Below, one piece after another: positions 7,781 to 17,780 of a stretch of 64,000 nucleotides of DNA (position 1 is the first letter of the stretch; every line of letters starts with the position of its first letter). The notes beneath the pieces are model-generated. The model was not told the DNA's origin. It saw nothing but the letters and a program-made list of their open reading frames with translations, and made no database searches. A program made the translations under genes and the position numbers. Location of the stretch: the NCBI RefSeq assembly GCF_017351175.1, contig NZ_JAFMPN010000004.1:186001-250000 (forward strand). Direction: 5' to 3'. This DNA is from Desulfovibrio sp. Huiquan2017. GTDB lineage: Bacteria > Desulfobacterota > Desulfovibrionia > Desulfovibrionales > Desulfovibrionaceae.

Positions 7781-9997
7781 ATGTCCGAATTCGATCCCAG
7801 CGCGCGCGAAATTCTCTCCACGGTCTTCGGCTTTCCCGCATTCATCGGGTTGCAGGAGGCGGTCATCGACCATATCCTGCGCGGCAACGACGCGCTGGTG
7901 CTCATGCCCACGGGCGGCGGCAAATCCCTGTGCTATCAGATCCCGGCCATGCTCCGGCCCGGCGTGGGCATCTGCGTCTCGCCGCTCATCGCCCTCATGC
8001 AGGACCAGGTCCAGGGACTGGCCCAGATGGGCGTGCGCGCCGCCTGCCTCAACTCCGCCATGGACCCGCGAACCTCCCGCGACATCGAGCAGATGGCCCT
8101 GGACGGACGGCTCGATCTGCTCTACGTGGCTCCGGAACGGCTTTGCAGGCCCGGCTTCCTGGACTTCGTCGCCCGTTGCACCCCGGCCCTGTTCGCCATT
8201 GACGAGGCCCACTGCGTATCCCAGTGGGGGCATGACTTCCGTCCGGAATACACCCAACTTTCCATCCTCAAGGACCGTTTTCCGGACGTGCCGCGCCTGG
8301 CCCTGACCGCCACGGCGGACAAACCCACCCAGGCGGACATCGTCAGCAACCTGCGCCTGGAGAACGCCCGCGTCTTCGCCACCGGTTTCGACCGGCCGAA
8401 CATCACCTACACCGTGGTCCCCAAGAAGAACCCCACGCGCATGCTGAAACGGTTCATCGAGGAAAACCACCCGAACGACGCGGGCATCGTCTACCGGTTG
8501 TCGCGCAAAAAGGTCGAGCAGACCGCCGAATTCCTCTGCAAGAACGGCTTCAACGCCCTGCCCTACCACGCCGGGCTGTCAGCCCACGAACGGTCCGCGA
8601 ACCAGGACCGGTTCATGCGCGAGGAAGGGGTGATTATGGTCGCCACCGTGGCCTTCGGCATGGGCGTGGACAAGCCCAACGTGCGCTTCGTCTGCCACCT
8701 GGAACCGCCCAAGTCCCTGGAGGCCTACCACCAGGAGACGGGCCGCGCAGGACGCGACGGCCTGCCCGCCTCGGCCTGGATGTGCTACGGCATGCAGGAC
8801 ATCGCCATCCTGCGCTCCATGATCGACTCGGGCGAGGCCGTGGACTCCCGCAAACGCATCGAGCACGCCAAGCTCGGCTCCCTGTTCGCCTTTCTCGAAA
8901 CCTCCTCCTGCCGCCGCCAGGCGCTGCTGGCCTATTTTGGGGAGCACATCGAACCGTGCGGCAACTGCGACAATTGCCTGAACCCGGTGGAGACCTTTGA
9001 CGGCACGGTCATCGCCCAAAAGGCGCTATCCAACATTTTCCGCACCGAGCAGCGGTTCGGGGTCAACCACCTGGCCCAGGTCCTGACCGGGGCCGTCACC
9101 GACCAGATCGTCCGCTTCCATCACGACCGCGTGTCCACCTACGGCATCGGCGGGGACATGAGCCCGGACGAATGGAAATCGGTCTACCGCCAGCTTCTGG
9201 CCGCCGGACTGTGTTCGGTGGACCTGGAGCGCTTCAATGCCCTGACCCTGAACGAACGATCCTGGCCCGTGCTCAAGGGCCAGACAGCGGTCCGTCTGCG
9301 CAAGGACCCGGCCCTGCCCGCTCGGGCCTCGAAAAAGAAGCGCCGCGTCCCGGCCCTGGCCGAAGACGTCCTGACCAATTGGGAGGCCGAGGCCCTGTTC
9401 GACAAGCTACGCGACCTGCGCATGGAACTGGCCGAGGCCCAGTCCGTGCCGCCCTACGCCATCTTCGCGGACAGGACCCTGCTCGAATTCGTCCGCTACC
9501 GGCCGCGCGATCCCGAAGAGTTCGCCTGCATGAGCGGCGTGGGCGCGAGCAAGCGGGAGCGCTTCGGCGAAGCCTTCCTGGCCTGCCTCAAGGCCCACGA
9601 GGACGAGCACGGCAGACCTGCGACCGTCCCGGAGATCCCCGGGGAAGTCCGCGAGGCCAAACGGCGGGAAGCGGCGGAAAAGCCGGACTTCACGGCCACG
9701 GCCCAGACCAGCCTGGACCTCTTCTTCGAACACGGCGACATCGACGCCGTGGCCGAGGCGCGCGGGCTCAAGCCCTCCTCCATCTGGCGGCATCTCATCC
9801 TGGCCGTGAACATGGGAAAAATCGACTACCGCCGCGCGGCCAACCTGCCGGACGAGGAATTGAAAAGAGTCGAGGACGCCATGCGCGGCTTCCGCGCCAA
9901 GGGCGTGACCGCTCTGGGACCGGTTTTCGAATCTCTGGGCGGAGAATACCCCTACGACTTGATCCGCCTGGTGGCTGCCGGACTGAACCGGGCCTGA
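7781..9997 (+). CDS. recQ: ATP-dependent DNA helicase RecQ
   Basis: 738 aa from the ATG at 7781. The superfamily 2 helicase core is complete: Walker [13 protein letters not shown] (about 42-53), DEAH box [16 protein letters not shown] (about 140-155), ALTATA motif III, and motif VI with [10 protein letters not shown]. The zinc-binding module ([23 protein letters not shown]) and winged-helix RQC region follow, then an HRDC domain ([13 protein letters not shown] stretch near 565-640) and an extra helix-turn-helix-like tail resembling the C-terminal extension of RecQ proteins from several phyla. It unwinds 3'-5' during recombination and fork repair. The last 46 bases overlap the convergent GNAT gene. 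Confidence 0.95.
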   Translation: MSEFDPSAREILSTVFGFPAFIGLQEAVIDHILRGNDALVLMPTGGGKSLCYQIPAMLRPGVGICVSPLIALMQDQVQGLAQMGVRAACLNSAMDPRTSRDIEQMALDGRLDLLYVAPERLCRPGFLDFVARCTPALFAIDEAHCVSQWGHDFRPEYTQLSILKDRFPDVPRLALTATADKPTQADIVSNLRLENARVFATGFDRPNITYTVVPKKNPTRMLKRFIEENHPNDAGIVYRLSRKKVEQTAEFLCKNGFNALPYHAGLSAHERSANQDRFMREEGVIMVATVAFGMGVDKPNVRFVCHLEPPKSLEAYHQETGRAGRDGLPASAWMCYGMQDIAILRSMIDSGEAVDSRKRIEHAKLGSLFAFLETSSCRRQALLAYFGEHIEPCGNCDNCLNPVETFDGTVIAQKALSNIFRTEQRFGVNHLAQVLTGAVTDQIVRFHHDRVSTYGIGGDMSPDEWKSVYRQLLAAGLCSVDLERFNALTLNERSWPVLKGQTAVRLRKDPALPARASKKKRRVPALAEDVLTNWEAEALFDKLRDLRMELAEAQSVPPYAIFADRTLLEFVRYRPRDPEEFACMSGVGASKRERFGEAFLACLKAHEDEHGRPATVPEIPGEVREAKRREAAEKPDFTATAQTSLDLFFEHGDIDAVAEARGLKPSSIWRHLILAVNMGKIDYRRAANLPDEELKRVEDAMRGFRAKGVTALGPVFESLGGEYPYDLIRLVAAGLNRA

Positions 9998-10482
9998 CGG
10001 TCCAATTCGAATTTCTGTTCGATAACGGGCGGCCCCCAGCCGTCGCCCTCGGCTTCCTCGACCAGCACGAATCCGCACCGCTCGTAGAGCCTCCGGGCCG
10101 CGTCCAGCCCGGCGAAGGTCCACAGGTGGACCGAGGCGAAGCCACGCTCGCGGCAAAAGGCCACGGCCCGTTCAAGCAGGGCCGCGCCCACGCCCCGGCC
10201 CCGGCAGGACTCGTCCACGATGAACCAGCGCAGCCGGGCGCCCCCCTCGCCCGAACGCGTGCCGTCCACGGCCACCGCTCCGACGAAACGCCCGTCCGAC
10301 TCCGCCCACCAGAAACCGTCGCGCGACGGTGCGAACCCCGCCGCGAACTCGGCGACCTCGCGCTCCACCTGCGCCTCGAAGCGCCCGTCAAAGGCCCAAT
10401 GGCGCGCATAGTATTCGACGTGCAGCCGAACCACCATGTCCGCCTGGCTCGGATTGCCCGTATGGATGATTGCATTCGTCAT
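9952..10482 (-). CDS. GNAT-family N-acetyltransferase
   Basis: 176 aa. The acetyl-CoA binding motif A is clear ([22 protein letters not shown], roughly 87-108), preceded by a strand with VGAVAVDG and followed by the typical C-terminal [19 protein letters not shown]. The ATG at 10482 has GGAGGG seven bases before it. The gene is divergent from the MarR regulator, and a perfect palindrome lies between them. This family is often found beside or fused to MarR proteins. The acceptor substrate is unknown. Its 3' end overlaps the convergent recQ gene. Confidence 0.85.
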   Translation of the reverse strand: MTNAIIHTGNPSQADMVVRLHVEYYARHWAFDGRFEAQVEREVAEFAAGFAPSRDGFWWAESDGRFVGAVAVDGTRSGEGGARLRWFIVDESCRGRGVGAALLERAVAFCRERGFASVHLWTFAGLDAARRLYERCGFVLVEEAEGDGWGPPVIEQKFELDRQARFSPAATRRIKS

Positions 10483-10503
10483 GGTTCAACCCTCCGGCGA
10501 ACA

Positions 10504-10520
10504 AGTTGACTTTGTCAACT
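10504..10520. promoter_or_regulatory. Palindromic operator between GNAT and MarR genes
   Basis: AGTTGAC-TTT-GTCAACT is a perfect 7+7 inverted repeat in the 58-base gap between the two divergent starts, 22 bases from the GNAT start and 20 from the MarR start. Its size and symmetry fit a MarR dimer site that could control both genes. Confidence 0.65.
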
Positions 10521-10540
10521 ATTTTTCGCAGGATTCATCC

Positions 10541-10969
10541 ATGAGCACCCGCACCCAGATCGACCGTTTCCGCCATTTCAACCGCTTTTACACCAATTAC
10601 ACGGGCCTGCTCGGCAGCCACCTGTACGACAGCCCGGTGAACCTGAGCGAGGCCCGCGTCCTGTTCGAACTGGACAGCCGCCCCGGGATATCGGCCAGAG
10701 ACCTGGCGGCGCGCCTCGGCCTGGACAAGGGGTATCTGAGCCGCATGCTCAGGCGCTTCGTCGACCGGGGTTGGCTCGCGGAGCGCCACTCGCCGGACGA
10801 CGCACGGGCCAAGGAGTTGCGCCTGGACGAAGCCGGGACCGCGCTCATGGCCGAATTGCACCGGGCCGCTTCCGACCAGGCAAAGCGCGCTCTGGCCGGG
10901 CTTTCCCCCGAGGACCGCGCCCGACTGCTCGAGGCCATGCGGGTCATCGAGTCCGTTTTGGCCAAATAA
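10541..10969 (+). CDS. MarR-family transcriptional regulator
   Basis: 142 aa from the ATG at 10541. The winged helix-turn-helix is evident: [34 protein letters not shown], followed by the wing [29 protein letters not shown], where DxR at the wing tip is the family signature. N- and C-terminal helices would form the dimer interface. It probably binds the palindrome just upstream and controls itself and the divergent acetyltransferase. The ligand is unknown. The copper ATPase starts 77 bases downstream on the same strand and could be partly co-transcribed, but nothing links the regulator to copper. Confidence 0.88.
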   Translation: MSTRTQIDRFRHFNRFYTNYTGLLGSHLYDSPVNLSEARVLFELDSRPGISARDLAARLGLDKGYLSRMLRRFVDRGWLAERHSPDDARAKELRLDEAGTALMAELHRAASDQAKRALAGLSPEDRARLLEAMRVIESVLAK

Positions 10970-11045
10970 ATATCCCCCGCCACCCCCCTTGCCAAAAACG
11001 CCTCCAGTGTCCATATTGGACCCACCATTGAAAAAGGTTATCAAC

Positions 11046-13544
11046 ATGAAGAAAGCAACGGCACAGGTAAAAGGAATGCACTGCGCGGCCTGCTCGGCGC
11101 GCATCGAACGGGCGGTGGGAAACATGGACGGCGTCGATGACGCGGCCGTGAATCTGGCCGCCGAAACCATGGCTTTGTCCTATGATCCGGACGCCGTGTC
11201 CCTCGACGCGGTGGGCAAGCGGATCAAAGATCTCGGTTTCGAGGCCGAGTTCCAGGACGCACCCGAGCCCGAAGCGCCCGGGCTGGCGGCCCTGAACCTG
11301 GACATCGGCGGCATGCACTGCGCCTCCTGCTCCTCGCGCATAGAACGCGTGGTCGGCAATCTGGACGGCGTGGACGCGGCCTCGGTCAATCTTGCCGCCG
11401 AGACCGGCAAATTCGTCTTCGATCCCTCTCTGGTCTCCCGGCGCGAGATTCGCAACGCCATTGCGAACGCGGGCTTCACTTCCGAAGAGCGCTCCGAGGC
11501 GGGCAACCTCTTCGAAAAACGCCGCCAGGAGGCCCTGGACCGCCTGAACGCCCAGAAAAAGGCGCTCATTCCGGCCTTCCTCTTCGCCCTGCCCCTGCTC
11601 ATCCTGTCCATGGGCCACATGTGGGGCATGCCCCTGCCCGCCTTCCTCGACCCCGCGCATTCGCCCGCGACCTTCGCCCTGGCCCAGCTCCTGCTGACCC
11701 TGCCCGTGGTCTGGTCGGGCCGCAATTTTTATCTTCACGGCATCCCGGCCCTGCTGCGCGGCGGACCGGACATGGATTCCCTGGTGGCCATGGGCACGGG
11801 CGCGGCCTTCCTTTACTCCCTGTGGAACACCCTGGCCCTGCTCTTCGGGCTCGGCGACCCGCACATCCTGGCCATGGACCTCTACTACGAGTCCGCCGCA
11901 GTGCTCATCGCCATGATTTCCCTGGGCAAGTACTTCGAGGCGCGCAGCAAGCTCAAAACCTCGGACGCCATCCGAGCGCTCATGGAACTCGCCCCGGACA
12001 CCGCCACCCTGCTCAAAGACGGCGAGCCGACGCCCATCGCCGTGGCCGAGGTGGAACCCGGCGACCTGCTGCTCATCCGGCCCGGCGAACGCATCCCGGT
12101 GGACGGCACCGTGACCGACGGCCGCTCCGCCGTGGACGAATCCATGCTCACCGGCGAACCCATGCCCGTAAGCAAGAAGGTCGGCGACACGGTCGCGGGC
12201 GGCACGCTGAACACTTCGGGTGCGCTGACCATGCGCGCCGACCGCGTGGGCAATGACACCGTGCTCGCCCGGATCATCAAGCTCGTCCAGGAGGCCCAGG
12301 GTTCCAAGGCCCCCATCGCCAACCTGGCCGACCGCATCAGCTATTACTTCGTGCCCTCGGTCATGCTCACCGCGCTGGTCGCCGGACTGGCCTGGTACTT
12401 CATCGGCCAGGCGGGCTTTCCCTTCTCCCTGCGCATCTTCGTGGCCGTCATGGTCATCGCCTGCCCCTGCGCCATGGGGCTGGCCACACCCATGTCCATC
12501 ATGGTCTCGGCAGGGCGCGGCGCGCAGCTCGGCGTGCTCGTCAAGTCGGGACTGGCCCTTGAGGAAGCGGGCTCCCTGGACACCGTGGTCTTCGACAAGA
12601 CCGGCACCCTGACCCACGGCCACCCCCAGGTGACCGGCATCACTATGGTCCGGGGGACCATGGCCCAGACCGAGGCCGTTTATCTGGCCGCCGCGGCCGA
12701 GAGCCGGTCCGAACACCCCCTGGCCCAGGCCATTGTGCGCTACGCCAAGAAAAAGGGCCTCGACTTTCCCGCGCCCGACGAGTTCGAGGCAATCCTGGGC
12801 AAGGGCATCAGAGCCAAGATCGGTTATCGCGAGATCCTGATCGGCAACTGGGCGTTCATGCAGGAGCAAGGGCTGGGCTTCGGCGCGGACGGCATCGCCG
12901 AGGAAGCCGTGAACGACTATGAAAAACAGGGCGCGACCGTGGTCTACTTCGCCTCGGAAAACAAGCTCAACGCCCTGTTCGCCATCGCCGATGAAATGCG
13001 CGACGAAACCCCCGAGGTCATCGCCGCCCTGAAGAAGGCCGGACTGACCCCGGTCATGCTCACCGGCGACAACGAGGTCAACGCGCGGGTCATCGCCGAA
13101 CGGGCGGGCATCGACCAGGTCATCGCCGGGGTCCTGCCCGACCGCAAGGCCGAAGAGGTCGCCCGCCTCCAGGACGAAGGCCGCATCGTGGCCATGGTCG
13201 GCGACGGCATCAACGACGCCCCGGCCCTGGCCAAGGCGGACATCGGCATCGCCATGGGCTCGGGCATCGACGTGGCCGTGGAATCCGGCGACGTGGTCCT
13301 CATGCACTCGGACCTGCACGCCATTCTGACCGCCCTGCACCTCTCCCGGGCGACCATGCGCAACATCAAGCAGAACCTTTTCTGGGCCTTCGCCTTCAAC
13401 GTCATCGGCATCCCGGTGGCCGCAGGCGTGCTCCACATCTTCGGCGGACCGACCCTCAATCCCATGATCGCGGGCACCGCCATGGCCATGAGTTCCGTGA
13501 CCGTCGTCACCAACGCGCTCAGGCTCAGATTCTTCAAGGGATAA
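11046..13544 (+). CDS. copA: Cu+-exporting P1B-type ATPase
   Basis: 832 aa, start at ATG 11046 preceded by AAAGG. Two N-terminal heavy-metal-associated domains carry MHCAAC (11-16) and MHCASC (90-95). The membrane part holds the ion-binding CPC motif (473-475), which with eight predicted segments marks Cu+/Ag+ exporters. The catalytic domains show TGE (369-371, actuator), DKTGT (517-521, phosphorylation), SEHPLA (nucleotide-binding HP) and [14 protein letters not shown] (hinge). It pumps cytoplasmic Cu+ outward. The copZ-like gene follows by 24 bases. I saw no CueR or CsoR gene or operator here. Confidence 0.95.
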   Translation: MKKATAQVKGMHCAACSARIERAVGNMDGVDDAAVNLAAETMALSYDPDAVSLDAVGKRIKDLGFEAEFQDAPEPEAPGLAALNLDIGGMHCASCSSRIERVVGNLDGVDAASVNLAAETGKFVFDPSLVSRREIRNAIANAGFTSEERSEAGNLFEKRRQEALDRLNAQKKALIPAFLFALPLLILSMGHMWGMPLPAFLDPAHSPATFALAQLLLTLPVVWSGRNFYLHGIPALLRGGPDMDSLVAMGTGAAFLYSLWNTLALLFGLGDPHILAMDLYYESAAVLIAMISLGKYFEARSKLKTSDAIRALMELAPDTATLLKDGEPTPIAVAEVEPGDLLLIRPGERIPVDGTVTDGRSAVDESMLTGEPMPVSKKVGDTVAGGTLNTSGALTMRADRVGNDTVLARIIKLVQEAQGSKAPIANLADRISYYFVPSVMLTALVAGLAWYFIGQAGFPFSLRIFVAVMVIACPCAMGLATPMSIMVSAGRGAQLGVLVKSGLALEEAGSLDTVVFDKTGTLTHGHPQVTGITMVRGTMAQTEAVYLAAAAESRSEHPLAQAIVRYAKKKGLDFPAPDEFEAILGKGIRAKIGYREILIGNWAFMQEQGLGFGADGIAEEAVNDYEKQGATVVYFASENKLNALFAIADEMRDETPEVIAALKKAGLTPVMLTGDNEVNARVIAERAGIDQVIAGVLPDRKAEEVARLQDEGRIVAMVGDGINDAPALAKADIGIAMGSGIDVAVESGDVVLMHSDLHAILTALHLSRATMRNIKQNLFWAFAFNVIGIPVAAGVLHIFGGPTLNPMIAGTAMAMSSVTVVTNALRLRFFKG

Positions 13545-13568
13545 AAACACCAACGAAAGGAGTCCATT

Positions 13569-13766
13569 ATGGCAACCGTAAAAGTCAAAGGCATGTCCTG
13601 CCAACACTGCGTGAAGTCCGTCACCGAAGTCATGGAGAAACTGGGCGCAAAAGACGTGTCCATCGACCTGCCCACCGGCGACGTGACCTACACCGAACCC
13701 GCCCCCATCAACAAGGACGACATCAAGGCCGCCATCGACAAGATCGGCTTCGAATACGTGGGCTAA
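13569..13766 (+). CDS. copZ: CopZ-like copper chaperone
   Basis: 65 aa, a single heavy-metal-associated domain with the metal-binding loop MSCQHC near residues 9-14 in the usual beta-alpha-beta-beta-alpha-beta pattern. A good ribosome site (GAAAGGAG) precedes the ATG. It follows copA closely, so it probably delivers Cu+ to the ATPase. Its last four bases overlap the stop of the convergent zinc-ribbon gene. Confidence 0.9.
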   Translation: MATVKVKGMSCQHCVKSVTEVMEKLGAKDVSIDLPTGDVTYTEPAPINKDDIKAAIDKIGFEYVG

Positions 13767-14047
13767 GGCTCGATCCGAAGCCAGAACGGCCTGCGCGCGT
13801 CCGACCAATTGACGCCCCAGGCACCCAATGCTCCCAGGGCCAACGCAAAGAGAAGCCCGGATTCCAGGGCAAGGTTGTGTCCCACGAACAGACCGACAAT
13901 GAAAAAGCCGAAGGCCATGCGCTTTATACGGCGTTTGACCACAAAGACGCCACCGCAGCCGGTGCAGACGCTGGCTCCGGCAGGTACTTCGGTAGTGCAA
14001 AAGGGACAATCTGCGTCATGCTGTAACGGGTAATAATCGTAATTCAT
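13763..14047 (-). CDS. Zinc-ribbon membrane protein, unknown function
   Basis: 94 aa from the ATG at 14047, which has GGGAG seven bases before it; a start 21 bases earlier is possible. The N-terminal part has two CxxC knuckles (CPFCTTEVPAGASVCTGCGG), a zinc ribbon. Then come a short basic stretch (VKRRIKR) and two hydrophobic helices, ending in a polar tail. It lies 17 bases after the ogt stop and probably ends the minus-strand run radical SAM-ogt-this gene. Function unknown. Confidence 0.75.
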   Translation of the reverse strand: MNYDYYPLQHDADCPFCTTEVPAGASVCTGCGGVFVVKRRIKRMAFGFFIVGLFVGHNLALESGLLFALALGALGAWGVNWSDARRPFWLRIEP

Positions 14048-14064
14048 AACGATCTCCCGGCCGG

Positions 14065-14568
14065 TCATTCCAAACCGGGCAACAGGCCCTGCTCCGCGCC
14101 TTCGAGGCGGAGCAGGGCTTTTTTCATCTCGATGCCGCCCGAAGCGGAGAAGCCTGTCATGGCCCGGTTGGCCCCGACCACGCGATGGCAGGGATAAAGC
14201 AGCGGAAACGGGTTGGCGGCCATGGCCCGCCCCACGGCCTGCGCGCCCTTGGGGCGACCCAGGAGGGCGGCCATTTCGCCGTAGGTCCGGGTGGCGCCCG
14301 GCGGGATGCGGCGCAGTGCGTCCAGGGCGGCCTTCTGAAATTCGCTCAGGCCCGAGAAGTCAAATGGCAGGTCCGGCCAATCCGGGGGACAGCGGGTCTC
14401 GTAGCGCAACAGGGCGGCCTTGAGGGCCCGGGCCTCGCCGGACAGGATATCCGTCTCCCGCGAGTCGGCGGCCCAGGCCAACTCGATACGGCGGACCAGC
14501 CCGTCCCGCCAGTCAAGGCGCAGGGCGAAGGTCGCGCCGCACACCCATTCGCGTTGCGGACGGCTCAT
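14065..14568 (-). CDS. ogt: Methylated-DNA--protein-cysteine methyltransferase
   Basis: 167 aa from the ATG at 14568. The C-terminal domain has the whole signature: FQKAALDALRRIPPGATRTYGEMA, the helix-turn-helix with RAMAANPFPLLYPCHRVVG, where the Cys in PCHRV takes the alkyl group, and the family C-terminus GGIEMKKALLRLEG. It removes O6-alkyl groups from guanine and is used up in the reaction. The N-terminal part is short, as in Ogt-type proteins. It overlaps the upstream radical SAM gene by four bases (ATGA), so the two are coupled. Confidence 0.92.
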   Translation of the reverse strand: MSRPQREWVCGATFALRLDWRDGLVRRIELAWAADSRETDILSGEARALKAALLRYETRCPPDWPDLPFDFSGLSEFQKAALDALRRIPPGATRTYGEMAALLGRPKGAQAVGRAMAANPFPLLYPCHRVVGANRAMTGFSASGGIEMKKALLRLEGAEQGLLPGLE

Positions 14569-15545
14569 GCCTTGTCTCCAACTTCCGGGCCGAACCAGTC
14601 CGGCGGCCCGCTTTCCGCTCCGTTGAGCTTGCCCTGCCAGATGTCTTCCGCTTCGAAGTAATCGCGGACGGCGTTGTGCATGCGGCGCATGTTGCCCGCC
14701 CAGTCCGGGGCCAAAAGTTCGCCCGAAGCAGGATTGCCGTTCAAACGGTGGATGACAACGCGCGGATCTAGGCGCATGATAGATTCGCCGAGCCAGCGCA
14801 GATACTCCGCCAGGGTGGGTGGGACGTACCGCCCCGACTCGTACCAGCGGGCCAGGCGCGTGCCCCGGCAGACGTAGACGTTGTGGAATTTGACGCCGCC
14901 CACCGGGAGCGCGTTGACGAAGGCCACGGTGTCGAGCAGTTCCGCGAGCCCCTCGCGGCCGTCCCGGGTCGGCAGTCCGGCCATGACATGGGCGACCACG
15001 GTCAGACCGCGCTCGGCGGCGGCCCGGGCGGCCCCGGCGAAGGCGGCCGCGTCGTGACCCCGGTTGATGTGCGCAAGCGTCGCGTCGTTGGCCGATTGCA
15101 GGCCGAGTTCGAGAAAGACCTCGGCCAGGCCGAGCCGTTCCCGGCTCCGGGCCAGCAAATCGAGCTTTTCCGCGTCCAGGCAGTCGGGCCGGGTCCCTAT
15201 GGCCAGGCAGGTCAAGCCGGGCAGCCCCCGGAGCTCGTCCAGGACTTGGGCAAGCCTGGCGGCCGGACCATGGGTGTTGGAATAGGATTGCAGGTAGGCG
15301 GTGAATAGCGACAAATGGTGTTTTTCGACGTGAATATCGCGCCAAAAATCCCATTGTTCACGGATGGATAAGCCCCTTTCAAGCAGCCCGGAGCCCGAAC
15401 CGGCGGGGTTGCAGAACACGCATCCTTCGCGCGACAGGGTTCCGTCCCGATTGGGACAGGAAAATCCGGCATCCAGGGGGATCTTCTGGACCCTTTCTCC
15501 GAACCGCCGCCGAAGGTGGGCGGAAAGTCGATGGATGCGCACCAT
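14565..15545 (-). CDS. TIGR01212-family radical SAM protein
   Basis: 326 aa from the ATG at 15545; a TTG 36 bases upstream is the alternative, and neither has a strong ribosome site. The start RFGERVQKIPLDAGFSCPNRDG and the cluster C-(x6)-(GCVFC) match this family, whose radical SAM cysteines depart from the simple CxxxCxxC spacing. SAM-binding and TIM-barrel stretches (LELGLQSANDATLAHINRGHD) are present. The family relates to Elp3-like radical SAM enzymes, and some members have been linked to tRNA modification; the exact reaction is not settled by sequence. First gene of the run with ogt. Confidence 0.88.
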   Translation of the reverse strand: MVRIHRLSAHLRRRFGERVQKIPLDAGFSCPNRDGTLSREGCVFCNPAGSGSGLLERGLSIREQWDFWRDIHVEKHHLSLFTAYLQSYSNTHGPAARLAQVLDELRGLPGLTCLAIGTRPDCLDAEKLDLLARSRERLGLAEVFLELGLQSANDATLAHINRGHDAAAFAGAARAAAERGLTVVAHVMAGLPTRDGREGLAELLDTVAFVNALPVGGVKFHNVYVCRGTRLARWYESGRYVPPTLAEYLRWLGESIMRLDPRVVIHRLNGNPASGELLAPDWAGNMRRMHNAVRDYFEAEDIWQGKLNGAESGPPDWFGPEVGDKA

Positions 15546-15725
15546 GATGTTTTTTAGAAAATCTTGAGAAAAAAATGGCAAACCAGTGCTGGCATATTGC
15601 TAGACCCGATTTCATTTGGTACGAATCTTCAGTTGATATTGTACGCTAGCGCACTTCTCGCTTATTGGAAAGCGCGTTCCACGCATAGGTTTCTGACAAA
15701 GTTCTGAATTTCGAACGGGGGGTAC

Positions 15726-16769
15726 ATGGGTAACCTGCTCAACAAAATTATCGGCTCCTTCTCCAATGACCTGGCCATAGACTTGGGTACGGCCAACACC
15801 CTGGTCTATGTCAAGGGCAGGGGCGTCATGCTCTCGGAGCCGTCCGTAGTGGCGGTCAAAAAGGACTCGCGGGGCGGCAAAACCGTCCTGGCCGTAGGCG
15901 GCGAAGCCAAGAAGATGCTCGGCCGCACGCCCGGCAACATCGTGGCCATCCGGCCCATGAAGGACGGCGTCATCGCCGACTTCGAGGTTACCGAGGCCAT
16001 GCTCCGCCACTTCATCTCCAAAGTCCATAACTCCCGCCGCCTGGTCCGGCCGCGGATCATGATCTGCGTGCCCACGGGCATCACCCAGGTGGAGAAGCGC
16101 GCGGTCAAGGAATCGGCGCAGTCCGCCGGAGCGCGCGAGGTCTACCTCATCGAAGAGCCCATGGCCGCGGCCATCGGCGCGAACCTGCCCATTACCGAAC
16201 CGACCTCGAACATGATCGTGGACATCGGTGGCGGCACCACCGAAATCGCCGTCATCTCCCTGTCCGGCATCGTCTACGCCCGAAGCGTGCGCATCGGCGG
16301 CGACAAGATGGACGAGGCGATCATGCAGCACGTCAAACGCAAGTACAACATGCTCATCGGCGAATCCACGGCCGAACAGATCAAAATCCACATCGGTTCC
16401 GCCTACCCCTTGGGGGACGAGGAGCCGATCATGGAGGTCAAGGGCCGCGACCTGGTCACCGGCATCCCGCAGAACCGCCCCATCACCGCCGAAGAGGTCC
16501 GCGAGGCCATCTCCGAGCAGGTGGAGGGCATTGTTCAGGGCGTGCGCATCGCCCTGGAACAGACGCCGCCCGAACTGGCGGCGGACATCGTGGACCGGGG
16601 CATCGTCCTGACCGGCGGCGGCGCGTTGCTCAAGGGGCTCGACCAGCTGTTGCAGCACGAGACCCAACTGCCCATCACGGTGGTGGAGGACCCGCTGACC
16701 GCGGTGGTCCTCGGTTCCGGCAAGGCGCTGGACAACATCGACCTGTACAAGGACATCACCACCGACTAA
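15726..16769 (+). CDS. mreB: Rod shape-determining protein MreB
   Basis: 347 aa, bacterial actin. The phosphate loops are clear: [15 protein letters not shown] near the start and [15 protein letters not shown] near residue 165, with the adenosine motif [15 protein letters not shown] near the C-terminus. It forms membrane-bound filaments that direct the elongasome. It starts the operon mreB-mreC-mreD-PBP2-rodA. The 180 bases upstream are AT-richer than the surroundings and should hold the promoter, though I could not fix its boxes. Confidence 0.97.
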   Translation: MGNLLNKIIGSFSNDLAIDLGTANTLVYVKGRGVMLSEPSVVAVKKDSRGGKTVLAVGGEAKKMLGRTPGNIVAIRPMKDGVIADFEVTEAMLRHFISKVHNSRRLVRPRIMICVPTGITQVEKRAVKESAQSAGAREVYLIEEPMAAAIGANLPITEPTSNMIVDIGGGTTEIAVISLSGIVYARSVRIGGDKMDEAIMQHVKRKYNMLIGESTAEQIKIHIGSAYPLGDEEPIMEVKGRDLVTGIPQNRPITAEEVREAISEQVEGIVQGVRIALEQTPPELAADIVDRGIVLTGGGALLKGLDQLLQHETQLPITVVEDPLTAVVLGSGKALDNIDLYKDITTD

Positions 16770-16795
16770 CGGCATGGCCCGATACCGGATTATTC

Positions 16796-16834
16796 GAAAG
16801 CGCACGATTGCCGAAGCCGCAATTGTGCGCTTTC
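16796..16834. terminator. Hairpin between mreB and mreC
   Basis: GAAAGCGCAC-GATTG and CAATT-GTGCGCTTTC form a stem of about 14 bp with one unpaired base. No T-run follows, and the operon clearly continues. It may be a partial terminator or an RNA processing/stability element setting the MreB:MreC ratio. Confidence 0.6.
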
Positions 16835-16856
16835 ATAAGTTGATAGGGAAAGACGC

Positions 16857-17780
16857 ATGAGAGGACTCAAGAAGATCGCCATCCTCATCGTGGCCTGCCT
16901 GTTCGTGTACCTGTCCCTGTTCACCTGGAATCTGCGCACGGGCCATCTGGACGCCCTGTCCTCCCACACCGGGCTGGACATCTCCGGGATCATCCTCAAG
17001 CCCGGCATCTGGGTCGCGGAACAGGTCACCGGGTTCTGGCACCGCTACATCTATCTGGTTGGATTGAAGCAGGAGAACGACAACCTGCGGGCCGAGGCCG
17101 CCGAACTGCGGCGGGCCAACATGCTCATGGGCGCCCAGGCCCGGTCCGCCTCGCGCCTGGAAGCCCTGCTCGACTTCAGCTCACCGAGAAAATGGGCCTT
17201 TTCCGGGGCCCGGGTCATCGGCCAACGCATGGGCCCGGCGGGCGCGCTGGACACTCTGGTGGTGGACAAGGGCAAGGCCTCCGGCGTGACCGACGACATG
17301 CCCGTGGCCTCCCTCAAGGGCATGGTCGGGCGCATCCTGCGCTCGGGCGTGGCTACCTCCACGGTCCTGCTCCTGACCGATCCCAACAGCCGCATAGCGG
17401 TCATCGGGGCCAACAACCGCTCGCCCGGCATGCTCTCGGGCCAAGGGTACGGCGAGCCGCTGCAACTGCGCTACGTCAATCAGAACGCGCCCGTCGATCC
17501 CGGCGAGCTGCTTCTGTCCTCGGGACTGACCGGCATCTACCCCAAGGGGTTGCCCGTGGCCCGGGTGACCAAGATCCGGCGGTCCGACATATCCCTGTTC
17601 TTGACGGTTCAGGCCGAGCCCCTGGTGGACGTGGCCGGCCTCGAAGAGGTGCTGCTGCTCAGCCGGGAACCGGAACCCGCCGTGGAGGCAGGGACCGGCG
17701 ACACGGCCGCACCCGACGCCCAGGCCCAACCCGACGACACGGCCGGGAAGGAGGACGCGCGCGGTGCTGCCGACCAATAA
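16857..17780 (+). CDS. mreC: Rod shape-determining protein MreC
   Basis: 307 aa. One N-terminal membrane segment (about 6-22), a coiled coil (QENDNLRAEAAELRRAN, about 74-90), then the two beta-barrel MreC core with GVTDDMPVASLKGMVGRI, LLTDPNSRIAVI and SSGLTGIYPKGLPVARV. An acidic, Ala/Asp-rich tail of about 45 residues follows the core. It is the periplasmic scaffold of the elongasome. It overlaps the next gene by 17 bases. Confidence 0.95.
   Translation: MRGLKKIAILIVACLFVYLSLFTWNLRTGHLDALSSHTGLDISGIILKPGIWVAEQVTGFWHRYIYLVGLKQENDNLRAEAAELRRANMLMGAQARSASRLEALLDFSSPRKWAFSGARVIGQRMGPAGALDTLVVDKGKASGVTDDMPVASLKGMVGRILRSGVATSTVLLLTDPNSRIAVIGANNRSPGMLSGQGYGEPLQLRYVNQNAPVDPGELLLSSGLTGIYPKGLPVARVTKIRRSDISLFLTVQAEPLVDVAGLEEVLLLSREPEPAVEAGTGDTAAPDAQAQPDDTAGKEDARGAADQ

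Noticed and set aside
10970-11045. A copper-responsive operator or riboswitch upstream of copA
   Set aside because: The 76 bases hold no CueR- or CsoR-like palindrome or known RNA element.
10944-14009. A 1021-codon open frame on the minus strand opposite copA
   Set aside because: It is the antisense of copA/copZ; composition is His/Gly/Asp-rich as expected from the complement of a high-GC gene, and no domain is seen.
15581-15581. TTG start for the TIGR01212 radical SAM protein
   Set aside because: It adds 12 residues not typical of the family and has no ribosome site; the ATG at 15545 gives the usual N-terminus.
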